NCBI GenBank assembly: GCA_018240285.1
Contig: JAFEGA010000025.1
Coordinates: 1-64,000 of the forward strand
Direction: 5' to 3'
Origin: Pseudomonadota bacterium
GTDB taxonomy: Bacteria > Pseudomonadota > Gammaproteobacteria > Burkholderiales > Nitrosomonadaceae
DNA length: 64,000 nucleotides
The notes beneath the pieces were generated by a model. It was given only the letters and a program-made list of their open reading frames with translations, did not search any database and was not told where the DNA came from. This document shows, one piece after another, positions 1-8,743 of this stretch; within the stretch, counting starts at the first letter, position 1, and every line of letters starts with the position of its first letter. The position numbers and the translations under genes are program-made.

Positions 1-1
1 G

Positions 2-175
2 ATTTTTAACGATTACGTCAATACTACGCTGGCGGGATTGTTCATGACGGTGCTGATCAGCATGCTGCTATTTGGTATCCGTACCGTGCTGCAAGCGCGC
101 ATGGTGCAACATCCGACTGCGCAGGAAGCGCCGTTCGAGCTGTTACCCGCTTACGCAACCGTCAATAATAAATAA
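2..175 (+). CDS. cstA: CstA-family carbon starvation transporter, C-terminal end (partial)
   Basis: Only the last 57 codons are inside the window; the gene starts upstream. The visible part has one hydrophobic membrane segment (around LAGLFMTVLISMLLFGI) and then a short polar tail ending in TAA. This looks like the C-terminal end of CstA-type peptide/pyruvate transporters of the inner membrane. The strongest support is the next gene, 13 bases downstream, which is a clear YbdD/YjiX-family protein; cstA-ybdD is a well-known two-gene unit. Without the N-terminal membrane core the family call rests on that context and on the tail sequence. Confidence 0.75.
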   Translation: MFNDYVNTTLAGLFMTVLISMLLFGIRTVLQARMVQHPTAQEAPFELLPAYATVNNK

Positions 176-188
176 TGGAGATTGGAAT

Positions 189-389
189 ATGTACAACACA
201 CTGACCCTGACTTTCCGTCATCTCACTCAAAGCCTGCGCTTGATGGTTGGCGTGCCGGAGTATGGCACGTATGTCGAGCACATGAAAACCGCGCATCCCG
301 ATCGTCCGGTAATGACTTACGAGGAATTCTTCCGCGAGCGCCAGGAAGCGCGCTACGGCGGCAAAGGCCGGTTGAACCGGTGCTGTTGA
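189..389 (+). CDS. YbdD/YjiX family small protein
   Basis: A 66-residue protein starting at an ATG eight bases after a GGAG. It carries the hallmarks of the YbdD/YjiX family: a VGVPEY segment, YVEHMKTAHPD, MTYEEFFRERQEARYGGKG and a terminal CC. Members sit directly downstream of cstA or btsT (yjiA) type carbon-starvation transporters and are thought to act with them; the molecular role is not well defined. A longer reading of the same frame from position 72 overlaps cstA and is not needed, because the ATG at 189 has the ribosome binding site and matches the family length (about 65 residues). Confidence 0.92.
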   Translation: MYNTLTLTFRHLTQSLRLMVGVPEYGTYVEHMKTAHPDRPVMTYEEFFRERQEARYGGKGRLNRCC

Positions 390-767
390 GATAATACCGG
401 GCAAGCTCTAAATGATTTATCAAGCAAGATAAGCTGACACAGACAATTTTTCAGAGCTTCCTCAGGGTCCGCTGACATGTCACAAAGAAAGCAGCAGATA
501 TTCACATCCCATAGCCGCCATACTCTCAAAATTTCTCTTCAATGCGCAAATTACGCTTGTTATAAATCGCTTCCTGAAGCAAAATCTTTTCTAGTTTCGA
601 CCGGAACTAATCATTGAGCATCGATCGAGGCATTGCAGATTCGTTTTGTTGATAGTGCGAGAACCTTAATATTGCGAATTTGTTATTGGTCTACTAAACG
701 CTTAGCTCAGGACGTCAACAGGCTCTAGCAAATTACCATTAATTGCTACTTATTTTTAAGAGAGAAA
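390..767. other. Intergenic region with no gene seen
   Basis: The 378 bases between ybdD and the PEP-CTERM protease are AT-rich and hold no convincing reading frame or RNA gene. A 16-base stretch at 444-459 is nearly identical (15 of 16, inverted) to 46899-46914 beside the other protease gene. It may be an insertion-sequence end, but on length alone it could be chance. The protease promoter presumably lies in the last 150 bases; no clear -35/-10 pair stands out. Confidence 0.5.
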
Positions 768-1751
768 ATGAAAAATAATCTATACCGGATGGCATTTGCC
801 GTCACAACAGCGATAGGTATTTACTCTTCAGCTCATGCAATGCCCATTATTGATCTTGATCGTGTGGAAGAATTTACGCCCTTGATGATTGCTAGCGATA
901 ATCCTGATAATTGGATAGCGCCTATACCGAGCATCCTAGACGGCATGGGCAAGCTGATTCTGCACCGCAGCGATGGCAACTTTGGTTGCTCGGGTTCATT
1001 GTTGGGTGGCGGGGATTTTTTGATCACGGCTGCGCACTGCGTGACGGATGATCATGGCAAGAATGTGCTGAATTCCGCAAATATCTCATTTCAAGGCGGA
1101 GCTGTATCGACGACGGCAAGCAAGGCTTATGTTTTTAGCGGATGGGACGGACATACGCTGGGTGATAATGATGATATCGCCATCCTTAAATTGGATACCC
1201 CGGTAACTACCATCAATGGCTATGGAATAGCGATGGGGGGATTTGCCGGATTAGCAGAACTACACGCAGGTTACGGACTTACCGGCACAGGTTTGACGGG
1301 CGCCCAATCTGGCACTTTCGGCATCCTGCATTATGGCTATAACACATACGACGCGACCTGGGGCGGGAGCAGCGGCAGCTTAGCGTATGACTTCGACAAC
1401 GGTACACCAGCACATGATGCTTTTTGTATCGTTGCGGGAATTTGCAATTTGGGCTTGGGTTCAGCCGAAGCGATGATTTCTCCGGGAGATTCGGGCGGAG
1501 CAAGTTTCATCATGGAGGGCGGACTGCTTAAGCTTGTAGGTGTGCATTCGTTTGGTGCAACTTTTGGTATAAGTGGCGGTGATATTGACGGCACATTGAA
1601 TTCCAGTTTTGGCGAGGCCGCTGGGGATACTTACTTGCTACCGCATCTTGCTTGGATCAACAGTGTTACAGCCATACCGGAACCACAAACTTATCTAATG
1701 ATGCTGATAGGATTGCTGGTCATTAGTGCAAGCATTCAACATCGCAAATAG
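768..1751 (+). CDS. Trypsin-like serine protease with PEP-CTERM sorting signal
   Basis: A 327-residue exported protease. Residues 1-24 form a Sec signal peptide ending in SSAHA. The chymotrypsin-fold catalytic triad is visible: His90 in ITAAHC, Asp136 in DNDDIAILKL, and Ser242 in PGDSGG. The C-terminus (304-327) is a PEP-CTERM tag: PEP motif, hydrophobic helix, then a short basic tail (QHRK). The family rule is recognition by an exosortase and retention or glycosylation at the cell surface; no exosortase is in this window. The start has AGAGAG seven bases upstream. Much of the catalytic domain resembles the protease at 45620-46828, including the stretch after the active serine (NSSFGEAAG against NSSFGEIAA). 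The stop lies next to a decayed transposase. Confidence 0.9.
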   Translation: MKNNLYRMAFAVTTAIGIYSSAHAMPIIDLDRVEEFTPLMIASDNPDNWIAPIPSILDGMGKLILHRSDGNFGCSGSLLGGGDFLITAAHCVTDDHGKNVLNSANISFQGGAVSTTASKAYVFSGWDGHTLGDNDDIAILKLDTPVTTINGYGIAMGGFAGLAELHAGYGLTGTGLTGAQSGTFGILHYGYNTYDATWGGSSGSLAYDFDNGTPAHDAFCIVAGICNLGLGSAEAMISPGDSGGASFIMEGGLLKLVGVHSFGATFGISGGDIDGTLNSSFGEAAGDTYLLPHLAWINSVTAIPEPQTYLMMLIGLLVISASIQHRK

Positions 1752-1752
1752 C

Positions 1753-2338
1753 GGAAAAACTGGATGCGATGGCGCTGTCTTTAAAGCAAATCTGGCTGTG
1801 CCACATGTCCATCAGTGTGCGGATAACTCGCTCCGCTTTCTCGTTGGGTTGCGGTCGATTGGCACGGGTAAGCTTCTAACCGGTACCTGTTACTTGCAAG
1901 CTGTGACGAAAGTATGATCATCGGTTCCTTTAAATTCCGTGCCATTATCGGAATAAGCGCAGCCGATCTTTTGCGATGACGGCGCTTATGAGAAAGCAAG
2001 CGGCAATAAGCTAGGGTTTATCGGGAACCGCTATACAGTTCCCTGGAAAAATCATCGATAGCCACCAACAAGTACTCGCGAGGATCACGAGCGGATCACC
2101 CTTTCAGGAAGGGAAACCATTTGGTATCGAAGCGAACGAGCTCTCCCGGGTACGACTTGTCATAGCGCTTCGCTGCACGCTTGAGACGTTCTTGAATCGT
2201 TTGCTCGATCCTAACCAGGCGTTTGATGAGGCCATACTGCAACGTCTTAAACCGCTGGTTGGCACTTGACGATGGATAGAATTGACCGCCAATCAACCCC
2301 TTTTCTTGCATTATCAAAACATTGAATTGAGAAAACAA
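1753..2338 (-). pseudogene. Decayed integrase-core (IS481-like) transposase
   Basis: Reading the minus strand, the frame opening at 2338 gives AAKRYDKSYPGELVRFDTKW, the start of an integrase core. It then meets in-frame stops (a TGA just after FLKG, then a TAA), while homology continues with REYLLVAIDDFSRELYSG. A change of frame is needed to read YSDNGTEFKG, and another to read RPQPNEKAERVIRTLMDMW. These pieces contain the three DDE residues in family order, so this is one broken gene and not chance. The helix-turn-helix N-terminus is missing. IS481 is the best match by motif; an IS3-like origin cannot be excluded. It is squeezed between the protease and the proton ATPase, ending one base from the latter's stop. 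Confidence 0.85.
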
Positions 2339-2339
2339 T

Positions 2340-4790
2340 TTAAACTGCCGCAGAAAGAGGTAGCCATTTGATCAGCGCTACTTTTATGACATCGTTAACT
2401 GCGAGACAAGAAGCCATCGCATAGGCGAAAATCGCGAGTGTCTGTTGCCACGGCAGCGCTTCGAGTCCGGGTAATTGCAAAAATGTCAGCGCAGTGCCGA
2501 TGAGAGTGACCGAGATCAAGGCAATGAGGAGTGTCGTGCTGGGCATGGTGTCCCAGAAAAAATGACGCTCCCGGGCTGACACAATAGAGAATACGGCAAA
2601 GTAGAACAGCGTCAGGAAGCTGAAAGTATGCAGGGCGCTATCGTTGTCCGCCAGACCGAGATGCATCCAGCCAAACCACAGCAGCAAAAGTGATTCGATC
2701 ACCATGGCGATACCCAATACTACCGCTAATGTGATAGATCCTCCGATGTTCCATGTTTCCGGTTGTTTGGATGGGCGCACATCGTCGGTGGCCAGTGCGA
2801 TCTTGGCAAAATCCATTAAAAATACCAGCAATAGCATGGCAAAGGCGGAGATGACGAATTTTCCGGTGATCACGAATGCCACGGCCACGAAAGCGGCTTT
2901 CAGGATCGTCCGGCTGATCTTATTGATGATCCATGTCAGAATGCGCTGGTAGATCATGCGGCCCTGCTCGATCAATGCGACGATATTGGTCAGGCCGGAT
3001 TCGGTTAGTACGACACTGGCAGCGCTTTTCGCCACATCGGTCGCCGTGCTGACCGCAATGCCAACCTCAGCCTGGCGCAGCGCCGGTGCGTCGTTTACGC
3101 CATCCCCCGTCATTCCGGTCACATGCCCGGCAGCTTGCAGATATTGCACCACTCTATATTTATCTTCCGGCAGAACCTCGGCAAAACCATCGGTATGCGC
3201 TAACAGGCCGGCCGCTTCCTTGTCACCGGTTTGAGTGTCTGCGGCTCTCAGATCGGTGACGCGCCGGATGTTGGCAAGTCCGATTCCGCGTGCGATTTCT
3301 CCAGCCACCGCCAGTGCGTCGCCGGTGAGCATTTTCACCGAGACACCCAAGTCGCGCAGTGTGGCGATAAGTTGCCGGGCATCCGGACGAGGCGGATCGT
3401 ACAAAGTGACCAATCCGGTCAAAACAGGCGTAGCCGCCACCGGACCATAAGCCACGGCCAGTGTGCGGTATCCCATACGGGCGGATTCTGCGATACGGGC
3501 TTCCAGCGCTGCGATTTCTTCCGGGCGCAGCTTGCAGGCCTGTGCAATGGCGCGTACCGCGCCTTTCATCGCGCGGAACTGCTGCCCGTTTTGTTCTATG
3601 ACGGCTTCCGTCTGCTTGGTTGCGGCATCGAAAGGAGTGAAGGAAACCGGTGTGACCGAGGCCATGCGGTCAACAATTCCCTGTTTTTTCGCTTCTGTCA
3701 GAAATGCCAAATCGATCGGATCTTGGTTGGCCTCTTGAGAGGCGAGCGCACCGGCAAATAATACATCGGATTCCGTCGCTTCTTGCCAAGGAATAATGCC
3801 GGTGACGGCCAATTGATTTAGGGTTATCGTACCCGTTTTGTCCACGCAGAGCACCGTCATCGTGGCGGCATCTTCCGCTGCGCTAAGACGGGTTACCAGC
3901 ACGCCGTGTTTCTCCAGTTCCTTTGCACCGATGGCCATGCTGACTGTGAACATGACAGGCAAGGCAACCGGAATTGCGCTCATCAGCAGGACGAGCATGA
4001 GCGGAATGATTTCAATGAGGGGGGCGCCGTGGATCAACGATAGAACAAATACCAGGCTCAGCAATGCAGCCACAATAACGAAAAGCCACCGGACTATTTT
4101 TGCTATGACGATTTCAATGTGAAGTTTTGATTGCGCTTGCTGCACCAATTCCGTCGTGTGGCCAAAGTAAGTTCTCGCTCCAGTCAGAATAACTACGCCG
4201 TTGCCTTCGCCATAACGGACGATAGCCCCTGATGTCACCACTTCACCCTGAATCTTATCGACATTCTGAGATTCACCGGTTAAAGCCGACTGGTCGATGC
4301 TCAATGTTCCGGAGAGGAGTTTGATATCCGCCGGAATGATATCGCCGGAGCGTATGCGGACAATATCGCCGGGAACCAGCTCGCGTGCGGGACAGACTTG
4401 CCAGTTACCTTCGCGTAGCACCCGGGCACCGACCTGCAAGCGCTGGCGCAAGGCGGCAACGACACCGGCAGTGCGGCGTTCTTGTAAAAAGCTTAAAACG
4501 GCATTGACGATCAGTAGCGCGCCGACGACTGCCAGATCTGAATATTTACCCAGAATCAGCGACAAAATCATGATCAATTCCAGCATCCAAGCCGAAACAC
4601 CCCAGAATTTACCGAGAAACATAAGCACCGGATGATCCTTCTGCTCAACGACTTCGTTATAACCGTATTCTTTTCTGCGATTAGCTACCATGGCGAACGT
4701 CAAACCTTCTTCTGGATTGACATCAAGCGCGGAGAGCGTCGCAGAGATTGACGCGGAAGCAATGCCGGGATCTTCGGTGGTAAGAGTCAT
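2340..4790 (-). CDS. Plasma-membrane proton-efflux P-type ATPase
   Basis: About 816 residues, an inner-membrane cation pump of the P3A (PMA1-like H+-ATPase) group. Visible motifs: N-terminal cation-ATPase segment (EEGLTFAMVANRRKEYGYNE), TGES actuator loop (171-174), IPVALP in membrane helix 4 (273-278), phosphorylation site DKTGT (Asp317), MLTGDALAVA, and the hinge MTGDGVNDAP. The IPVALP motif, lack of an N-terminal metal-binding domain and short C-terminal membrane domain favour proton over calcium or heavy metal. I use the ATG at 4790; a TTG at 4832 would add 14 residues, and neither has a strong ribosome binding site. Probable role: pH homeostasis or membrane energisation. It stands alone on the minus strand. 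Confidence 0.9.
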   Translation of the reverse strand: MTLTTEDPGIASASISATLSALDVNPEEGLTFAMVANRRKEYGYNEVVEQKDHPVLMFLGKFWGVSAWMLELIMILSLILGKYSDLAVVGALLIVNAVLSFLQERRTAGVVAALRQRLQVGARVLREGNWQVCPARELVPGDIVRIRSGDIIPADIKLLSGTLSIDQSALTGESQNVDKIQGEVVTSGAIVRYGEGNGVVILTGARTYFGHTTELVQQAQSKLHIEIVIAKIVRWLFVIVAALLSLVFVLSLIHGAPLIEIIPLMLVLLMSAIPVALPVMFTVSMAIGAKELEKHGVLVTRLSAAEDAATMTVLCVDKTGTITLNQLAVTGIIPWQEATESDVLFAGALASQEANQDPIDLAFLTEAKKQGIVDRMASVTPVSFTPFDAATKQTEAVIEQNGQQFRAMKGAVRAIAQACKLRPEEIAALEARIAESARMGYRTLAVAYGPVAATPVLTGLVTLYDPPRPDARQLIATLRDLGVSVKMLTGDALAVAGEIARGIGLANIRRVTDLRAADTQTGDKEAAGLLAHTDGFAEVLPEDKYRVVQYLQAAGHVTGMTGDGVNDAPALRQAEVGIAVSTATDVAKSAASVVLTESGLTNIVALIEQGRMIYQRILTWIINKISRTILKAAFVAVAFVITGKFVISAFAMLLLVFLMDFAKIALATDDVRPSKQPETWNIGGSITLAVVLGIAMVIESLLLLWFGWMHLGLADNDSALHTFSFLTLFYFAVFSIVSARERHFFWDTMPSTTLLIALISVTLIGTALTFLQLPGLEALPWQQTLAIFAYAMASCLAVNDVIKVALIKWLPLSAAV

Positions 4791-4940
4791 GGCGCGCAAC
4801 TCAATAACGAGGTGAAATGTAACTTCAGCCAATATGGCTTTTTATTCGGGAATCGTGCCGGATCAGATTGGATAATATACTTAATCTATTGCGATTCCAT
4901 AATTAAAGTAAGGCGGGTAATCAAGTATCGGTTTGGATAT

Positions 4941-4985
4941 GTTAAAAACGGCTCCTTACGTGTGCTGTAAGGAGCCGTTTTGTTT
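4941..4985 (-). terminator. Rho-independent terminator of the porin gene
   Basis: A perfect 15-bp stem (4945-4959 with 4967-4981) closes a 7-base loop. On the minus strand the stem is followed by a T run. It lies 22 bases beyond the porin stop at 5003. A-rich sequence on the other side could let it work in both directions. Confidence 0.9.
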
Positions 4986-5002
4986 TCGGATGGTTGTGAA
5001 AG

Positions 5003-6496
5003 TTAAAACTTAATAGTCGCCATGGTGTAACCGTAATTGGTGTCCTTCATGCCCGGACTAAATGGCACCTTATCGAAGTAATCGCCCTTGAATATATGAC
5101 TAAAGCCAAAATCGAAACTCACCCGTTTCAAATAACTCCATTGCGGATCCCAACCGATGCTGACATCCAGCATGTTGCCCAGAAAGCTGCCAGCCCGGCC
5201 AGTCGGGTCTACCAGACCGCTGCCGACAAACGCAGCGTGTTTATCCGCCAGCCAGTACGCGCGATGCGACATCATCAAGCGCACAGTAGGTGTGGGAACG
5301 AGTGTGGCGCGGAAGCCGACGGGCGATAACAGGTTGGATGGGAAGAACGGCCCGAACATACCGGTCGGACCATATTCGACCCGGCGTTTTGCGTACAGAA
5401 TGTCAAAATTCTTGTCCGGATCGCGGTTTCCCGACGAGAAGTCGAATAAGTAAAGGGCTCGCAGCGGCATCGGCGTATTGAAACTGTATCCGATCTCGCC
5501 GTGATGGCGATGGGCGAACAAGCTTTTATCCCGCGTATCGCCAAACTGATACATGGACTCAATTTCATAATCCATGCTGCCTTTCGCGGGCTTGGCGAAC
5601 AACCTGAAACCGGTGGTCGATAAGTTGCGCTGTCTGAGATGATCGCTTTCGTTCAACTGCAGGAAATAACCGTCGAAGTTAGCCCAGCGCAGATCGCGGT
5701 TGGTGACGTAAGCGCCGGAGAAGTAAGTTTCGGGGGTGTTCCAGTTCAGCGATGTCGTCACCCGCTGCACCGGCCGGGAGCCAAACACGCGCAAACTCCA
5801 TTTTTCATCGGTATTGCCCATCATGAAGTGCAAACCATCGAATGCGGGCGATAAGGTTCCCCAGCGGTGTCCACCTACCAGGCGGGCTTCACCCAAGTCC
5901 ATCATAAAACGGCCAACCTCGAATTTCGCCGCATAGCCTGTGCCGAGAAAGTTCTTGTCGTGCACGCCGAGATGCATTTGGGTAAAGTCGAAATGATCGG
6001 CTATGTTCGGGTTATGATCTTGTCCGAAGCTGGTCATCAGAGCGCGCATGTCGGTCAATTCCAGCGTGAACTTAAGCGGATCGATGATATTCTTGACTTC
6101 AAACAAGAAGCGGGTGCGTTGATGAATCGAATCGTTGAATCCCGGAATCGCTTTGGTAAAACCGTGGTCGTACACGTCGTAACGGGTACGGTGCTCGATC
6201 GCGACATTGAGCCAATCCGGCGCCATCGCGGCGAGCGGTGTTTTGTGCTCTTCCATCAGCTTGGTCAAATTGTCAAAGTCGAAACGCGTGCTTCCCGGCG
6301 TTCCCAGCGCACTGAAGGGTGCGCCATTGGTTCCGTTGGTTGGCGCAGTTTTATTTTGAACGACAACGGATGGTTTTTTTGTCTTGTCCGCCTCCGTTTT
6401 TTCAGCTTCCGCAGCGTATGTGTGGTTGCCGCTTAACAATGACCCGGTAATGGCCAAGGCCATCCAACGGGCACGTCGTGCATTTTTCCAGGTCAT
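5003..6496 (-). CDS. Alginate-export family outer membrane porin
   Basis: A 497-residue outer membrane beta-barrel. A Sec signal peptide (about residues 1-28, ending HTYAA) is followed by a lysine/threonine-rich linker, then an AlgE-like barrel with alternating hydrophobic/polar strands, many aromatic residues and a final Phe (MATIKF) typical of BAM substrates. The region DWLNVAIEHRTRYDVYDHGF is characteristic of the alginate_exp family. A GGGAGA lies about eight bases before the ATG. No alginate biosynthesis genes are in the window, so the name reflects fold; anionic solutes or polysaccharide are possible substrates. Monocistronic: it has its own terminator, and a 219-bp AT-rich divergent region (6497-6715) separates it from the histidine kinase. 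Confidence 0.85.
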   Translation of the reverse strand: MTWKNARRARWMALAITGSLLSGNHTYAAEAEKTEADKTKKPSVVVQNKTAPTNGTNGAPFSALGTPGSTRFDFDNLTKLMEEHKTPLAAMAPDWLNVAIEHRTRYDVYDHGFTKAIPGFNDSIHQRTRFLFEVKNIIDPLKFTLELTDMRALMTSFGQDHNPNIADHFDFTQMHLGVHDKNFLGTGYAAKFEVGRFMMDLGEARLVGGHRWGTLSPAFDGLHFMMGNTDEKWSLRVFGSRPVQRVTTSLNWNTPETYFSGAYVTNRDLRWANFDGYFLQLNESDHLRQRNLSTTGFRLFAKPAKGSMDYEIESMYQFGDTRDKSLFAHRHHGEIGYSFNTPMPLRALYLFDFSSGNRDPDKNFDILYAKRRVEYGPTGMFGPFFPSNLLSPVGFRATLVPTPTVRLMMSHRAYWLADKHAAFVGSGLVDPTGRAGSFLGNMLDVSIGWDPQWSYLKRVSFDFGFSHIFKGDYFDKVPFSPGMKDTNYGYTMATIKF

Positions 6497-6715
6497 TCTT
6501 TTTATCTCTCCCTATTTAGTTTTCAATGATGTATTTAAAAAATTTATTACCCTGGAAAATATTACTTAGATAAAAAAAAATGCAACATACGCGTAAGCAC
6601 GTATCAATAATCACATAAGGTTAAGCCCTTATATTTGGGAAATTAATGGACGAAAATCAAAGTTGAACTTAAATCTTTTTTATAACAAAATATTCACTTT
6701 ATATGGAAACATAAT

Positions 6716-8209
6716 GTGATCGAAGCATTAAAAAATTTAAGTTTCAGAACATTATTTGACGCGATAGCGGATGCCGCGATAGTGATCGAAAGCACCGGGC
6801 ATGTCGTGTTGATGAATCCGGCCGCGCAGCAGTTATTCGGTTATACCGAAAATGAACTCATGGGCTTGGCGGTTGAAATGCTGATAACGCCGCGTTACCG
6901 GAAACAGTACCGGTATTATCAAACGCTTTTTCTGGACAAACCGGCCAAGCTTCCAATGGGAACCGGCAACGAAATCATGGTATGCAATCGTTCCGGTCAG
7001 GAAATGCTGCTGGATATGAGCTTCAGTCCAATAGAAGTGCAGCAGCTGTATGTTTTAATCACATTCACAGTTTCCCGGCAACGCCTGAAAGTCGAAGACA
7101 CATTGCGAGTGCGCGAAGAATGTTTACGCTTGGCGAAACAGGCCGCGGGTTTCGGTATTTTCGACTATGACTTCAAACGTGGTGTTGTTTATTGGGATAA
7201 ACAAATGCGCGAATTCTGGGGCGGTTATCCCGGGGAAATCATCAGCTACGAAGGATTTGTCGCCATGATACACCCCGCGGATCGAGCCGGCAGGCAAGCG
7301 GCTTTGGATTATGCGATGAATCCGGTCAGTCATGGTGCGTACAAAGCGGAATATCGCGTCATTGATCCGCTTGATAAAGCCGAACGCTGGATAGCCGTTG
7401 TGGGGCGGGTATATTTTGAAGGTGATCATGCAAACCGGCTGGTGAGCGTTGCCCGGGATGTAACCGAACAGAAAATTCTCCAGAAAGAATTGCGAGTGCC
7501 GAGCAATGAGGCGGAAAAGATTTTTGAACAACAAGCGGCTGCGCGTACCGCTTCGGCTATCGCGCATGAACTTAACCAGCCGCTGACCGCGATATCCGCT
7601 TATAGTGAAGTAGTGTTGCATACGTTACGAAACGATAGCTTTGATGTTGAGCGTCTGAAAAATGCGTTGCAAGGTTGCGTGGAGCAAACGCAGCGTGCCG
7701 GCCGCGGCTTGCACGAATTGATTGCTTTTTTGCAAAAAAGCGAGCTGGCAACCGAACCTTTGAATCTGAATGATGTGATACGCGAGGCACTGGATGTTGT
7801 CGTCAGCGATGGATCCGGGAAATTCCGTGCGCGATTGAAGCTGGAACAAGACCTGCCCGCTGTTCAGTGCAATCGCACACAAGTGCATAAAGTTCTTGTG
7901 AATCTTTTCAGGAATGCCGCAGAAGCCATGCAAACCACCGATTCACCCATTTTGACGATCATCACCCAGATGCAAGTCTTGAATGATAAAAATAGGGCGT
8001 TGGTTAGCGTGCAAGATAACGGGCCCGGTCTTGATCAGGCTATGGCAAAGCGCATATTCGAACCCTTCTTTACCACCAAGCAAACAGGTATCGGAATGGG
8101 GCTTGCGATTAGCCGGGCATTGATTGAATCAAACGGCGGCGAGCTCTGGGTAGAATCCGATGAAGGATCTGGCGCCAGCTTTCATTTTACCTTGCCGTTT
8201 GCGCCGTAA
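6716..8209 (+). CDS. PAS-PAS sensor histidine kinase (orphan, probably cytoplasmic)
   Basis: A 497-residue kinase starting at GTG. Domains: PAS 1 (about 10-122), PAS/PAC 2 (about 135-255), HisKA with phospho-acceptor His284 in IAHELNQPLTAISAY, and HATPase_c with N box (NLFRNAAEAMQ), G1 box (DNGPGLD), F box (IFEPFFTTK) and G2 box (GIGMGLAIS). No membrane helix is evident, so the input should be cytosolic. FixL/TtrS-like kinases have this layout, but no heme-binding or other ligand residue can be assigned from sequence alone. There is no receiver gene beside it; the nearest response regulator is 13 kb away at 21566. Confidence 0.88.
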   Translation: MIEALKNLSFRTLFDAIADAAIVIESTGHVVLMNPAAQQLFGYTENELMGLAVEMLITPRYRKQYRYYQTLFLDKPAKLPMGTGNEIMVCNRSGQEMLLDMSFSPIEVQQLYVLITFTVSRQRLKVEDTLRVREECLRLAKQAAGFGIFDYDFKRGVVYWDKQMREFWGGYPGEIISYEGFVAMIHPADRAGRQAALDYAMNPVSHGAYKAEYRVIDPLDKAERWIAVVGRVYFEGDHANRLVSVARDVTEQKILQKELRVPSNEAEKIFEQQAAARTASAIAHELNQPLTAISAYSEVVLHTLRNDSFDVERLKNALQGCVEQTQRAGRGLHELIAFLQKSELATEPLNLNDVIREALDVVVSDGSGKFRARLKLEQDLPAVQCNRTQVHKVLVNLFRNAAEAMQTTDSPILTIITQMQVLNDKNRALVSVQDNGPGLDQAMAKRIFEPFFTTKQTGIGMGLAISRALIESNGGELWVESDEGSGASFHFTLPFAP

Positions 8210-8248
8210 CCGTGCTTGATCTAACTGGCTAGATCCACGGTTTACTTT
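8208..8248 (+). terminator. Terminator hairpin after the histidine kinase
   Basis: A two-part stem: outer 7 bp (8208-8214 with 8236-8242) and inner 6 bp (8218-8223 with 8230-8235), with a 3-base bulge and 6-base loop, followed by TACTTTT. The stem begins inside the kinase stop codon. It may also serve the convergent DUF1854 gene ending at 8270. Confidence 0.65.
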
Positions 8249-8269
8249 TAACGTTTGCGCAATTCGGCA

Positions 8270-8743
8270 CTATAGAAAGTGATCCAGCAGTTTAATACTG
8301 TGACGATCCAGTGCTAAGCGGTCCCGGATCAGGAAATGGATGCCATGGCTATCCGTGATCATGAACGACGATATCGTTAGACGGCGAATATCCTCTTCAC
8401 CTTTCAGAATAAACGCAGTTTCGCCGCGATCCGTTTCGACTTGCCAGGTGCTTGGTGTGATAAAGCCGGAGACTTTCGCGATACGTTTGATCTCCGGCAT
8501 GAACTCCCGGCTCGCCAGCTCGGATTTGATCAGCGCGCAATATTCTTCCGGTAGATCATCGAGCTGTTCGATCCATGCCAATTCGTGACCATGCGTATCC
8601 ATAAGCGCGATGCCTTGCTCCGGATCGGTGATCGGAAACGATCGCACCGGTATGACCCCTTCGTGCATAACGCCGGATCGATCGGTAAAAACCAAACGGC
8701 CGTAAGAATTACGGGTCAATCGATAATCAAAAGTGTCACTCAT
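8270..8743 (-). CDS. DUF1854 protein, cyanophycin-metabolism associated
   Basis: A 157-residue soluble protein matching the DUF1854 family (features: YGRLVFTDRSGVMHEGVIPV near the N-terminus, ITDPEQGIALMD, then EIKRIAKV and WQVETDRG). Families of this type are found with an ABC exporter beside cyanophycin synthetase genes in beta- and gammaproteobacteria. The biochemical role is not known to me. Its start overlaps the stop of the ABC exporter by four bases (ATGA), implying translational coupling with the exporter encoded upstream on the minus strand. Confidence 0.85.
   Translation of the reverse strand: MSDTFDYRLTRNSYGRLVFTDRSGVMHEGVIPVRSFPITDPEQGIALMDTHGHELAWIEQLDDLPEEYCALIKSELASREFMPEIKRIAKVSGFITPSTWQVETDRGETAFILKGEEDIRRLTISSFMITDSHGIHFLIRDRLALDRHSIKLLDHFL

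Noticed and set aside
2644..4635. Plus-strand frames of 90-176 residues opposite the proton ATPase
   Set aside because: They are shadows of a clear minus-strand P-type ATPase and show no family motif or ribosome binding site.
5867..6436. Plus-strand frame of 189 residues opposite the porin
   Set aside because: Antisense shadow of a clear beta-barrel gene; no recognisable domain and no start signal.
6615..6632. Short inverted repeat (ATAAGG/CCTTAT) as an operator between porin and kinase
   Set aside because: Only six bases per arm in AT-rich DNA; expected by chance.
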